Source: an uncultured Clostridia bacterium (GTDB lineage Bacteria; Bacillota; Clostridia; Oscillospirales; Oscillospiraceae). Taken from it: 11,100 nt of DNA. Below, one piece after another: positions 4,695 to 11,083 of the stretch. The translations under genes were made by a program, and so were the position numbers. The number at the start of each line of letters is the position of its first letter. Position 1 is the first letter of the stretch. The notes under the pieces are model-generated. The model ran no database searches. It worked only from the letters and a program-made list of their open reading frames with translations, and was not told the DNA's origin. The DNA lies in contig CAMEIU010000058.1 in the NCBI GenBank assembly GCA_945918815.1, positions 1 through 11,100 on the forward strand, given 5' to 3'.

Positions 4695-6407
4695 TTATCC
4701 TTGATTCTGCGCCAGGGTGTAGAGGGCGAAGAAGAGGCCCTTTTTCTCCATGAGCTGGTCGAAAGCGCCCCGTTCGGTCACGGTCCCGCCGCCCAGAACC
4801 AGGATCTCGTCGTAGCGGCGCAGGAGCGGCTCCTCCAGCCGGTGGGTCACCACGATGCGGGTCATGTCATGGAGGTCCAAAACCGTGTTGGTCACGGAGA
4901 AGGCCGTGGCCGCGTCCAGGGCGGAGGTGGCCTCGTCCATCAGCAGCACCGGAGAGCCCTGGAGCAGGGCCCTGGCAATGGAGACGCGCTGCTTCTCGCC
5001 CCCGGAGAGGCCGCCGCCGTTTTCGCCGCAGACGTAGTCCGCTCCCCGGGTTGCGATAAGATGGGAGAGACCGGCCTGGGCCATGGCCCGTTCCACCTGG
5101 TCCCGGGGGAAGTCCCGGAACATGGTCACGTTGTTCTGAATGGTGTCGTTGAACACGAACACGTTCTGCTGCACCAGGGTCAGGAGGGAGAAGAGGGAAT
5201 CCGCGCTGATCTGCCGCAGCTCCCGGCCGTCATAGAGAATCTGGCCGTCGTAGCCATCGAAGCTGCCGGTCAGCAGGTTCAGCAGGGTGGTCTTGCCGGA
5301 GCCGGAGCCGCCGACGATGGCGTAGCTCTTCCCGGCCTGGAAGTTCAAATTCACATGGCGCAGCACCGGCGCGGCTTCCTCGTAGCCGAAGGACAGGTCC
5401 CGGACCTCAATGCCGGATTCCAATTGGGTGGGGATGGCCTCCCCCTGGGCCCGGACGTTTTCCTGTAAGGAGGCCGAAAGCTTGTCGATAAGGGACAGGG
5501 CGGCCTTCCGCCCGGCCAGAATGGCGGGAACCTCGCCGATGGGCTGGATGACGAAGTTCATCAGCTGTAAGAACAGCAGCACGGTGCCCGGCGTCAGGCC
5601 CCGGCCGGACACGGCCAGCCACGCGCCAAAGAGGAACACGCCCAACTGGGCCAGAACCCCGGCGGAGGCGCCCAGCAGCTCCACGGTCTTGGCCGTGGCC
5701 TTCCGGCGGAACTTGGACTGCTCCACGGACTGATTTTCCCGGAGGAACAGATTTTGCGCCTGGGCCTCGGCCCGGAAGCTCTTGATCACCGGGAAACCGG
5801 TCAGCAGGTCCTTGACCGTGGCCACGAAGCGTTCGTTCCGGGCTGACACCTGCTGCTCCGCCGCCGCCAGCTTTCCGCCGGTGACCACGGAGGCCAGCAC
5901 CGGCAGAATGGAGAGCAGCACGGCCACGCCGGTCAGCAGGGGGCTGTACCAGAGCATCATGGCCAGGGACCCGAAGAACATGAGAGTCTCCTGGACCAGG
6001 GTGAAGATTTTGCCCAGGTAGTCGGTCTCGATGACCGTGGCGTCGTTGGTCAGGGCGGAGATGTAGCGGCCGGAGCTCTCCCGGGAGAAGGCGTTGAGCC
6101 CCTTGGCCGTCAGGGCCCGGAAGGCGTATTCCTTATACTGGGTCATGGCCTTGCGGAGGAACCTGGGATAGGCGATCCGCAGGAGCACAAAGAACGCCAC
6201 GAAGCCCAGGAAGGTCCCCAAAGCGCAGAGGGCGATGGAGCCCAGATCCATGCCGGCGCTGCCCGCCGCCGCGTCCACAATGACCTGCAGCAGCCAGGAG
6301 ATCAGAAGATTGATGACGCCCAACACCAGCGTGGCAGCCAAAGCGGCGGCAAACCAGCCCAGGTTGCCCCGGTAAAACTGCCGGAGAAGCGGCTTGGATT
6401 GTTTCAT
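4695..6407 (-). CDS. ABC exporter half-transporter (fused membrane and ATPase domains)
   Basis: A 570-residue protein of the ABCB/MsbA type. Residues about 15-290 hold the six-helix membrane domain (for example WFAAALAATLVLGVINLLIS and LGTFLGFVAFFVLLRIAY). The ATPase domain (about 335-570) is complete: Walker A GGSGSGKTT with Lys372, Q-loop LVQQNVF, signature LSGGEKQ at 467-473, Walker B LLMDEATSALD with Asp491 and catalytic Glu492, and switch His522 in VTHR. All catalytic residues are present, so it can act as a homodimer; no partner half-transporter gene is next to it. The substrate cannot be read from the sequence; lipids, peptides or drugs are usual for the group. AGAGG precedes the ATG at 6407. 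It follows the XRE regulator on the same strand after 171 bases containing a repeat element, so co-regulation is plausible but not shown. Confidence 0.95.
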   Translation of the reverse strand: MKQSKPLLRQFYRGNLGWFAAALAATLVLGVINLLISWLLQVIVDAAAGSAGMDLGSIALCALGTFLGFVAFFVLLRIAYPRFLRKAMTQYKEYAFRALTAKGLNAFSRESSGRYISALTNDATVIETDYLGKIFTLVQETLMFFGSLAMMLWYSPLLTGVAVLLSILPVLASVVTGGKLAAAEQQVSARNERFVATVKDLLTGFPVIKSFRAEAQAQNLFLRENQSVEQSKFRRKATAKTVELLGASAGVLAQLGVFLFGAWLAVSGRGLTPGTVLLFLQLMNFVIQPIGEVPAILAGRKAALSLIDKLSASLQENVRAQGEAIPTQLESGIEVRDLSFGYEEAAPVLRHVNLNFQAGKSYAIVGGSGSGKTTLLNLLTGSFDGYDGQILYDGRELRQISADSLFSLLTLVQQNVFVFNDTIQNNVTMFRDFPRDQVERAMAQAGLSHLIATRGADYVCGENGGGLSGGEKQRVSIARALLQGSPVLLMDEATSALDAATAFSVTNTVLDLHDMTRIVVTHRLEEPLLRRYDEILVLGGGTVTERGAFDQLMEKKGLFFALYTLAQNQG

Positions 6408-6465
6408 GGAGGATTCCTCTCTTTCATTTGGTTTTGAGGCGGAGCACGGAAAATTGGTAATTGTC

Positions 6466-6546
6466 GCACTGGCGCGGGAGCGCCCAAGGCATCCCCTTGG
6501 GGCGTCCCCTCAAGGGGAAGGCTTTTGGGACGCTCCCGCGCCAGTG
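6466..6546. repeat. Long hairpin element (type D) between regulator and ABC gene
   Basis: The outer arms begin GCACTGGCGCGGGAGCG (6466-) and its complement ends at 6546; about 22 bases pair with a single base difference. An inner stem CCCCTTG (6493-6499) with CAAGGGG (6511-6517) caps the structure. A short outer match TTGTCG occurs on both flanks (6461-6466 and, inverted, about 6553-6558). No T-run follows on the minus strand, so it is not a classical terminator, but it could protect or attenuate mRNA between the two genes. Confidence 0.8.
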
Positions 6547-6578
6547 CATACATCGACAAATCCCGCTTTTTCGCGCTC

Positions 6579-7535
6579 TCACACCATCCAGACGCCGCGT
6601 TCGGATTTGTCCTGGGAGGTTTGCCGGGTGTTCCAGCTTGGGGCCAGGCTGCCGGTTCCCGGTTCGGCGGTCAGGACCGGCTTGCTGCGCAGGCTGACCA
6701 TCAGGTTGCTCTCTCCGACGGAGGCCATCATCAGGCCGCAGAAGAGCAGGAATACCGGCAGAGGCTCGTTCCGGTCCAGACCGTAGATGCCCATGGGGCC
6801 GGTCTCGTCGGCGACCTCCATGCGCCGGACCATGCAGTGCCGGTACAGGTCGTCCAGAATGGCCCGGGCTTCCTCCAGGGAAATCCCCAGCTTTGCGGCG
6901 GCCAGCCGGTCGGTCACATGCTCGTCGGGGTTGTGGGTATAGAGTTCCAGCAGCATGTCCAGATACCTGGGCTTGGACAGCAGCCGGAACAGCCGCAGGT
7001 ATTCCTCCTTCCGCTTGAGCATGGAGGCGTAGCCCTGCTCCGGCTCCGGCAGCACCAGGGCGAAGGGCATGTCCTGGACGATGCCGCAGATGCCGATGCC
7101 CCGGTCCGTGTCCATGACCACCTGCCAGGCGGTTTTGTCCGGCGCCGGGAGGCCGCTGCGGTCCATCCGCTGGATGCCGGCCAGGATGTCGTGGATGTCG
7201 TGGATCTCGGAGCACTGGGCGTCGGCGCGGAGCATGGTCCACACATAGTCGCAGATGGCTTCCATCCGGTGGGCCTCCGGCGTCTGGGCGATGACGTTGC
7301 CCAGGAGCCGGTGCAGGTCCAGACCCTCCGTGTCCTCCCGGCCGAACAGGGCGTCGACGGACACATGGAGCCGGTCCGCGATGACCGGCAGCAGCTCCAC
7401 GTCCGGCGTGCCGCCGCACTCCCACCGGGACACCGCCTGGGTGGACACCCCGGCCGCCTTCCCCAATTCCTCCTGGGTAATCCCCGCCGCCTTCCGGTAT
7501 TTTAAAATGTTCTCCCCAATGCCGCTCCGTGCCAT
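6579..7535 (-). CDS. XRE-family transcriptional regulator with C-terminal sensor-like region
   Basis: A 318-residue protein. Residues about 6-63 form an XRE/Cro-type helix-turn-helix (GENILKYRKAAGITQEELGK, then VSTQAVSRWECGGTPDVELL). The middle (70-180) has no recognised motif; it carries four of the protein's Cys residues. Residues about 189-245 (RYLDMLLELYTHNPDEHV ... LGISLEEARAILDDLYRHCM) look like a second, winged-helix fold, followed by PLPVFLLFCGLMM and SLRSKPVL. This overall layout is common in Oscillospiraceae and Lachnospiraceae regulators, which have no known ligand. Start choice: earlier ATGs up to 7595 exist, but the ATG at 7535 has AAAGG upstream and the promoter (7567-7595) lies within the earlier candidates. 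The last 28 residues are polar and low in similarity to the family as I recall it. It likely represses its own promoter and possibly the ABC exporter downstream. Confidence 0.9.
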   Translation of the reverse strand: MARSGIGENILKYRKAAGITQEELGKAAGVSTQAVSRWECGGTPDVELLPVIADRLHVSVDALFGREDTEGLDLHRLLGNVIAQTPEAHRMEAICDYVWTMLRADAQCSEIHDIHDILAGIQRMDRSGLPAPDKTAWQVVMDTDRGIGICGIVQDMPFALVLPEPEQGYASMLKRKEEYLRLFRLLSKPRYLDMLLELYTHNPDEHVTDRLAAAKLGISLEEARAILDDLYRHCMVRRMEVADETGPMGIYGLDRNEPLPVFLLFCGLMMASVGESNLMVSLRSKPVLTAEPGTGSLAPSWNTRQTSQDKSERGVWMV

Positions 7536-7557
7536 AAAACCCACGCCTTTCTCAATG

Positions 7558-7605
7558 ATTACTTGTATCATATAGAAAGTAATAGTTGAATTCAAGCGAC
7601 GCTTG
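7558..7605. promoter_or_regulatory. Candidate operators on the regulator promoter
   Basis: Two perfect dyads: 7-base arms ATTACTT (7558-7564) and AAGTAAT (7577-7583) around the -10 box, and 6-base arms CAAGCG/CGCTTG (7593-7605, one-base centre) overlapping the -35 box. In addition TTGAATTCAA at 7586-7595 is a perfect 10-base palindrome. Their position fits binding by the XRE protein encoded immediately downstream; this is inference. Confidence 0.4.
7567..7595 (-). promoter_or_regulatory. Promoter of the XRE regulator gene
   Basis: Minus strand: TTGAAT, a 17-base spacer, TATGAT, about 32 bases before the start codon. Two dyads overlap it: ATTACTT/AAGTAAT (7558-7583) spans the -10 box, and CAAGCG-a-CGCTTG (7593-7605) touches the -35 box, which suggests self-regulation. 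Confidence 0.65.
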
Positions 7606-7640
7606 GTTGCGGAAAATCAAGTATTGGTTGATAACCAGAC

Positions 7641-7790
7641 CCTCGTGCCACCCCTTTAGGGGGCGGGACTCCCGAAGTGCGGCCTGGGGGGTGTAGCAGG
7701 CTTGCAATTGTACCATTCTTTCGGAAAAATGCTTGTCGGGACAACCCCCCCGCCTCCTTCGTCGGCAGCCCCCTGATAGGGGGCACGAGG
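7641..7790. repeat. Inverted-repeat element (type E), about 150 bases, MITE-like
   Basis: The outer nine bases CCTCGTGCC (7641-7649) are inverted perfectly at the other end (7782-7790). Inside these the two arms (about 7641-7694 and 7741-7790) both continue with a short CCCC/GGGG hairpin, a GGC-type stretch and a run of G or C, but are diverged from each other. The 46-base centre is AT-richer and holds TTGCAATTGTACC. No open frame with a ribosome site exists inside. Size, ends and lack of genes suggest a miniature inverted-repeat element or a structured repeat; transposase relatives are not visible in the window. Confidence 0.6.
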
Positions 7791-7806
7791 CGTGGTGCGC
7801 TTTCTG

Positions 7807-7835
7807 TTGCATTTTCCCCCGGAATCCGCTATAGT
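7807..7835 (+). promoter_or_regulatory. Promoter of the GH2 gene
   Basis: TTGCAT, a 17-base spacer, TATAGT, ending 22 bases before the start codon. It lies 16 bases after the end of the type E repeat. The -35 hexamer is identical to that of the promoter at 10211-10239. Confidence 0.6.
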
Positions 7836-7857
7836 GGAATCAAAGGAGGCGGTTTCC

Positions 7858-9573
7858 ATGATGACCGTTTGGGGCGAGCAATTGGACCGGAACCATGTTT
7901 TGCAGGACTATCCCCGGCCGCAGCTGCGGCGGGAGAACCATACGATTTTGAACGGCTTGTGGGACTATGCCATGACGGCCTCGGACCAGCCGCCGGAGAA
8001 ATGGGACGGGAAGATTCTGGTGCCCTTCTCCCCGGAGGCGCCCCTGTCCGGGGTCAACCGGAGCCTGCGGCCGGGAGAATACCTGTGGTACCGGCGGCGG
8101 GTGGACCTGAAGGCCGGACCGGGGGAGCGGGCGCTGCTGCACATTGGCGCGGCGGACCAGGTGGCGTCGGTCTATGTGGACGGCTGTGCCGTGGGCGGTC
8201 ACACCGGCGGCTATACATCTTTTACCCTGGACCTGACCGAGTACCTGACCGGGGACAGCGAGCTCCTGATCCGGGTCCGGGACGATACGGAGGGGAGCCT
8301 CCTGGCCCGGGGCAAGCAGAAGACGGAGCGAGGCGGCATCTGGTACACGGCCCAGAGCGGCCTCTGGCAGACGGTCTGGGCCGAGATCGTGCCGGAGCGG
8401 TATGTCCGGTCCCTCCATATCGTGCCGAAGTTCGACGATAGCCTGGTGGAGATCACCGTGCAGGCGGAGGACGGTCCCTGCCGGGTGGAATTTGACGGGC
8501 AAGTCTATGAGGGCCGGGCGGGCCAGCCCATCCGGGTGCCGGTGCCCCTGTTCCGGGCCTGGTGCCCCGAGGAGCCGAAACTCTACGACTTCACGGTAAT
8601 CTGCGGAGCCGACCGGGTGGAGAGCTACTTCGCCATGCGCAAGGTGGAGGTCCGGCGGGATGAGCACGGGGTTCCGCGGATTTTCCTCAACGACCGGCCC
8701 TACTTCATGCACGGCGTTCTGGACCAGGGCTACTGGCCCGACGGCCTCTGCACCGCCCCCAGCGACGAGGCCATGATCTTTGACATCCAGTCCATGAAGG
8801 CCATGGGCTTCAACATGCTCCGCAAGCACATGAAGGTGGAGCCCCTGCGCTGGTACTACCACTGCGACCGCATCGGCATGCTGGTCTGGCAGGATATGCC
8901 CTCTGGCGGCGGAGACTACAAGCTGCCGGTGGTGACCCTGCCCCTGCTCACCAAGCATCACAAAAAGGACCACGACTACGCCGCCTTCGGCCGGGCGGAC
9001 GAGGCGGGCCGGAAGCGGTTTTACGCCGAGCTGACCCAGATGGTGGAGCAGCTTCGCAGCTGCCCGTCCCTGGTCCTGTGGACGCCCTTCAACGAGGGCT
9101 GGGGCCAGTTCGACGCGGAGAAGGCCGCGGCCCTGATCCGAAAGCTGGACCCGGACCGGCTCATCGACCACGCCAGCGGCTGGCACGACCAGGGCATCGG
9201 AGACCTCCAGAGCCTCCACGTCTATTTCACCGCCTACAAATTCAAGCCGGACCGGAAGGGCCGGGCGGTGATTTTGTCGGAATACGGCGGCTACCACCAC
9301 GCGGTCTGGGACCACTGCTGGAGCCGGAAGAATTTTGGCTACCGGAATCAAAAATCCCCGGAGGCCCTTTTGGCGGCCTACGAGGAATTGATCACCGGCC
9401 AGATCGTCCCGGCCATGGAAAAGGGCCTCTCGGCGGCGGTCTACACCCAATTGTCCGACGTGGAGGAAGAGGTCAACGGCCTGTGGACCTACGACCGGAA
9501 GGTCCAGAAGCTCTCCACCGCCGTCATTCGGAACATCAACCTGCAATTGACCGGCTGCAACCAGAGAAGATAG
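7858..9573 (+). CDS. Family 2 glycoside hydrolase (beta-galactosidase/glucuronidase-like)
   Basis: A 571-residue protein with the three GH2 parts: an N-terminal jelly-roll sugar-binding domain (LNGLWDYAM, YLWYRRRVDL, VASVYVDG, GGYTSFTLDLTEYL, GGIWYTAQSGLWQTVWAE), a short immunoglobulin-like domain (about 180-260), and a TIM barrel (MHGVLDQGYWPDGL, MGFNMLRKHMKVEPLRWYYHCD, MLVWQDMP). The acid/base is Glu413 in FNEGWGQFD and the nucleophile Glu475 in ILSEYGGY. There is no signal peptide, so it acts in the cytoplasm on sugars imported or released elsewhere. It is much shorter than LacZ (about 1000 residues); the specificity cannot be read from the sequence. Start: AAAGGAGG lies eight bases before the ATG at 7858, and a second ATG follows directly. 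It stands alone with its own promoter and no sugar transporter beside it. Confidence 0.93.
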   Translation: MMTVWGEQLDRNHVLQDYPRPQLRRENHTILNGLWDYAMTASDQPPEKWDGKILVPFSPEAPLSGVNRSLRPGEYLWYRRRVDLKAGPGERALLHIGAADQVASVYVDGCAVGGHTGGYTSFTLDLTEYLTGDSELLIRVRDDTEGSLLARGKQKTERGGIWYTAQSGLWQTVWAEIVPERYVRSLHIVPKFDDSLVEITVQAEDGPCRVEFDGQVYEGRAGQPIRVPVPLFRAWCPEEPKLYDFTVICGADRVESYFAMRKVEVRRDEHGVPRIFLNDRPYFMHGVLDQGYWPDGLCTAPSDEAMIFDIQSMKAMGFNMLRKHMKVEPLRWYYHCDRIGMLVWQDMPSGGGDYKLPVVTLPLLTKHHKKDHDYAAFGRADEAGRKRFYAELTQMVEQLRSCPSLVLWTPFNEGWGQFDAEKAAALIRKLDPDRLIDHASGWHDQGIGDLQSLHVYFTAYKFKPDRKGRAVILSEYGGYHHAVWDHCWSRKNFGYRNQKSPEALLAAYEELITGQIVPAMEKGLSAAVYTQLSDVEEEVNGLWTYDRKVQKLSTAVIRNINLQLTGCNQRR

Positions 9574-9580
9574 CGCAGGC

Positions 9581-9652
9581 GCGGGCGGCTAATAGCCGCC
9601 CCTACAGACACGCCCGGAACATGGGGCGTAGGGGCGGTTATCAGCCGCCCGT
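9581..9652. repeat. Long palindromic element (type A), copy 2, inverted relative to copy 1
   Basis: Arms 9581-9605 and 9628-9652 enclose a 22-base loop. Aligned by eye in reverse orientation to 4607-4678, about 65 of 72 bases agree, including 19 of 22 in the loop, so the loop is conserved as well as the stem. It starts seven bases after the GH2 stop codon and sits between two convergent genes. Confidence 0.9.
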
Positions 9653-9682
9653 CCGCGGCACGAGGGTGCGCTGCCAGAAAGT

Positions 9683-9716
9683 AAAAAAGCAGGACCTCCC
9701 GTGGGAAGTCCTGCTT
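9683..9716 (-). terminator. Rho-independent terminator of the rubredoxin operon
   Basis: Minus strand: a perfect 9-bp stem AAGCAGGAC (plus-strand 9687-9695) with GTCCTGCTT (9708-9716), extended inside by TCCC/GGGA, then six T. It starts about 10 bases after the rubredoxin stop. Confidence 0.9.
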
Positions 9717-9725
9717 GCGTATGGG

Positions 9726-9884
9726 TCAGCGGGCCTCGGAGAATTGATCCTTGCCGACGCTGCACATGGGGCACTCGAAATCCTCGGGGACGTCCTCCCA
9801 CTTGGTGCCGGGGGCGATGCCGCCTTCGGGATAGCCCTCCTCTTCGTCGTACTCCCAGCCGCAGAGGTCGCAGACATATTTCAT
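9726..9884 (-). CDS. Rubredoxin
   Basis: A 52-residue protein starting MKYVCDLCGWEYDEEEGYPE and ending FECPMCSVGKDQFSEAR. The four iron ligands are Cys5, Cys8, Cys38 and Cys41 in two C-x2-C knuckles, with the usual aromatic residues (Tyr3, Trp10, Tyr12, Trp29, Phe36) and the motif GIAPGTKWEDVPEDFECP. Length and spacing are those of ordinary clostridial rubredoxins. It carries one electron in the cytoplasm, typically to oxygen- or peroxide-reducing enzymes such as rubrerythrin or flavodiiron proteins in anaerobes; none is encoded in this window. AAAGGAG lies nine bases before the ATG and overlaps the end of the membrane-protein gene, which stops only six bases upstream, so the two are an operon. 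Its redox partner is unknown. Confidence 0.96.
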   Translation of the reverse strand: MKYVCDLCGWEYDEEEGYPEGGIAPGTKWEDVPEDFECPMCSVGKDQFSEAR

Positions 9885-9890
9885 GATCGT

Positions 9891-10187
9891 TCACTCCTTT
9901 TCGCTTGTTTCAGTGTTGTTATAACCATCCATCAGCGCCTCGGTTTTGCTCAGAGCCATGGTGAGAAGCAGCACCAAAGCCAGGGGCAGAACGGTCAGCA
10001 GCATGATGGGACGGTGTCCAGAAAAATAGCCGGTCATCAGACACACGGCGGCCAATACGAGAAAGACGGCCCTGGCGTCTGTGAAGCCCTTGTACCGCTT
10101 TCGGAGCCAGACCTGGAATTGGTCCTCCGTTTCAAAGCAGTCCACCGCGGTCCAGGGCAGAAAAAATTTGCGGAAAAAATCTCTCAT
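9891..10187 (-). CDS. Small two-helix membrane protein of unknown function
   Basis: A 98-residue protein I do not recognise. It begins MRDFFRKFFLPWTAVDCFET, a basic and aromatic N-terminus, then EDQFQVWLRKRYKGF. Two hydrophobic segments follow (about residues 39-58, ARAVFLVLAAVCLMTGYF, and about 62-81, IMLLTVLPLALVLLLTMAL), then a polar tail ending TETSEKE. The layout suggests a hairpin in the membrane with both ends in the cytoplasm. The gene is first in an operon with rubredoxin. Start choice: a TTG at 10211 would extend it, but the -10 box of the promoter overlaps that codon, and the ATG at 10187 has AAAGGAG seven bases ahead. It is named as a hypothetical protein because no family motif is visible. 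Confidence 0.85.
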   Translation of the reverse strand: MRDFFRKFFLPWTAVDCFETEDQFQVWLRKRYKGFTDARAVFLVLAAVCLMTGYFSGHRPIMLLTVLPLALVLLLTMALSKTEALMDGYNNTETSEKE

Positions 10188-10210
10188 GGGTTTGCTCCTT
10201 TTCTGATGCA

Positions 10211-10239
10211 AGTATAACGCCCTTTTCCCTGAGATGCAA
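10211..10239 (-). promoter_or_regulatory. Promoter of the membrane protein-rubredoxin operon
   Basis: Minus strand: TTGCAT, exactly 17 bases, TATACT, 23 bases before the start codon at 10187. A GATGCAAG direct repeat (10205-10212 and 10233-10240) overlaps both boxes. Confidence 0.7.
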
Positions 10240-10285
10240 GAGGGAGATTGCGAGAATAAAAAGAATTGGCAGGAGGATTTGCAGC

Positions 10286-10957
10286 ATGGATCTATCAGCC
10301 CTCGGTCCCTGGCGGGATTTTCTGAAAGAGACCCTGGAGGGGGAGGCCTTCCAAGCCCTGGCCCAACGGGTGGACGGGGCCTACGACACGGCGGAGGTCT
10401 ACCCGCCCGGGGAGCGGCTGTTCACGGCCTTTTCCCTGACGCCGCCGGAGCGGGTCCGGGTTGTGATCCTGGGCCAGGACCCCTACCATGAGCCGGGGCA
10501 GGCACACGGCCTGGCCTTCTCGGTGCAGCCCGGCGTCAAGCTGCCGCCGTCTTTGGTGAATATCTATAAGGAGCGGGAATCGGATTTGGGGATTCTGTCC
10601 AGTCAGGACGGCTGCCTGACCCGCTGGGCGGAGCAGGGGGTGTTCCTGCTCAACACGGTCCTGACCGTGGAGCGGGGCAAGGCCAACAGCCACAAGGATT
10701 TCGGCTGGCAGGCCTTCACCGACGCGGTGGTTGCCTCCCTGGCCCGGCTGCCCCAACCGGTGGCCTTTGTCCTCTGGGGCGCCCAGGCCCAGAAGAAGGC
10801 CCCCGTGGCGGCGGATACGGCCTATCCGAGACTGATTTTACAGGGCCCCCATCCCAGCCCCCTGTCCGCCTACCGCGGCTTCTTCGGCAGCAGGCCCTTC
10901 TCAAAGATCAACCAATTCCTGACAGACCACGGCGAAGCCCCCATCGACTGGTCCTGA
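10286..10957 (+). CDS. ung: Uracil-DNA glycosylase, family 1
   Basis: A 223-residue protein. It removes uracil from DNA as the first step of base excision repair. The water-activating loop is GQDPYH with Asp65; LPPSLVNIYKE and LLNTVLTVERGKANSH follow; the DNA-intercalating loop is HPSPLSAYRGFFGSRPFSKIN with His189 and the wedge residue Leu193. These are the diagnostic motifs of family 1 enzymes and the length is typical (E. coli 229). Position 196 is Tyr where E. coli has His, a variation also found in other Firmicutes as I recall. AGGAGG sits nine bases before the ATG. It is divergent from the membrane-protein operon and has no co-directional neighbour inside the window. Confidence 0.97.
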   Translation: MDLSALGPWRDFLKETLEGEAFQALAQRVDGAYDTAEVYPPGERLFTAFSLTPPERVRVVILGQDPYHEPGQAHGLAFSVQPGVKLPPSLVNIYKERESDLGILSSQDGCLTRWAEQGVFLLNTVLTVERGKANSHKDFGWQAFTDAVVASLARLPQPVAFVLWGAQAQKKAPVAADTAYPRLILQGPHPSPLSAYRGFFGSRPFSKINQFLTDHGEAPIDWS

Positions 10958-10974
10958 ACCGGCATACTGCACGC

Positions 10975-10997
10975 ACCCGGCACGGGTTTGCGGTTTC
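10975..10997 (+). terminator. Weak candidate terminator after ung
   Basis: ACCCG-gca-CGGGT (10975-10987) begins 18 bases after the ung stop and is followed by a T-rich but interrupted tract (TTGCGGTTTC). A longer-range pair CCGGCAC (10977-10983) with GTGCCGG (11017-11023) competes with it. The stem is short, so this is uncertain. Confidence 0.3.
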
Positions 10998-11053
10998 TTT
11001 AGCCTGTGCGGAATCTGTGCCGGATGAGTGCGGAAAATCTGAAATCTGTAGCA

Positions 11054-11083
11054 TTACAATTGATGTGAGACCAAGGGTATAGA
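11054..11083 (+). promoter_or_regulatory. Possible promoter reading out of the right edge
   Basis: TTACAA, an 18-base spacer, TATAGA, in the AT-rich end of the window. Any gene it would serve lies outside, so this cannot be confirmed here. Confidence 0.25.

Larger units (their letters stand above)
7536..7857. other. Divergent intergenic spacer between the XRE regulator and GH2 genes
   Basis: This 322-base spacer holds the regulator promoter and dyads on its left, a 150-base inverted-repeat element in the middle (7641-7790), and the GH2 promoter (7807-7835) and ribosome site on its right. No gene is supported. Confidence 0.75.

Noticed and set aside
4407..5468. Plus-strand open frame running through the repeats into the ABC gene
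   Set aside because: It translates the palindromic repeats (RGGYQPP-type peptide) and then the antisense of the exporter; not a gene.
6466..6546. Rho-independent terminator of the XRE gene
   Set aside because: The hairpin is too long and is not followed by a T-run on either strand.
7641..7790. Small antisense or structured RNA gene
   Set aside because: No promoter or terminator specific to it is visible; paired ends fit a repeat element better.
7792..7857. Upstream extension of GH2 to 7792
   Set aside because: It would start before the -35 box and lacks a ribosome site; AAAGGAGG fits the ATG at 7858.
7840..9546. Long minus-strand open frame opposite the GH2 gene
   Set aside because: Shadow of the GH2 coding frame; no domain, no ribosome site.
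10188..10211. TTG start extending the small membrane protein
   Set aside because: The TTG codon lies on the promoter -10 box; the ATG at 10187 has a strong ribosome site.
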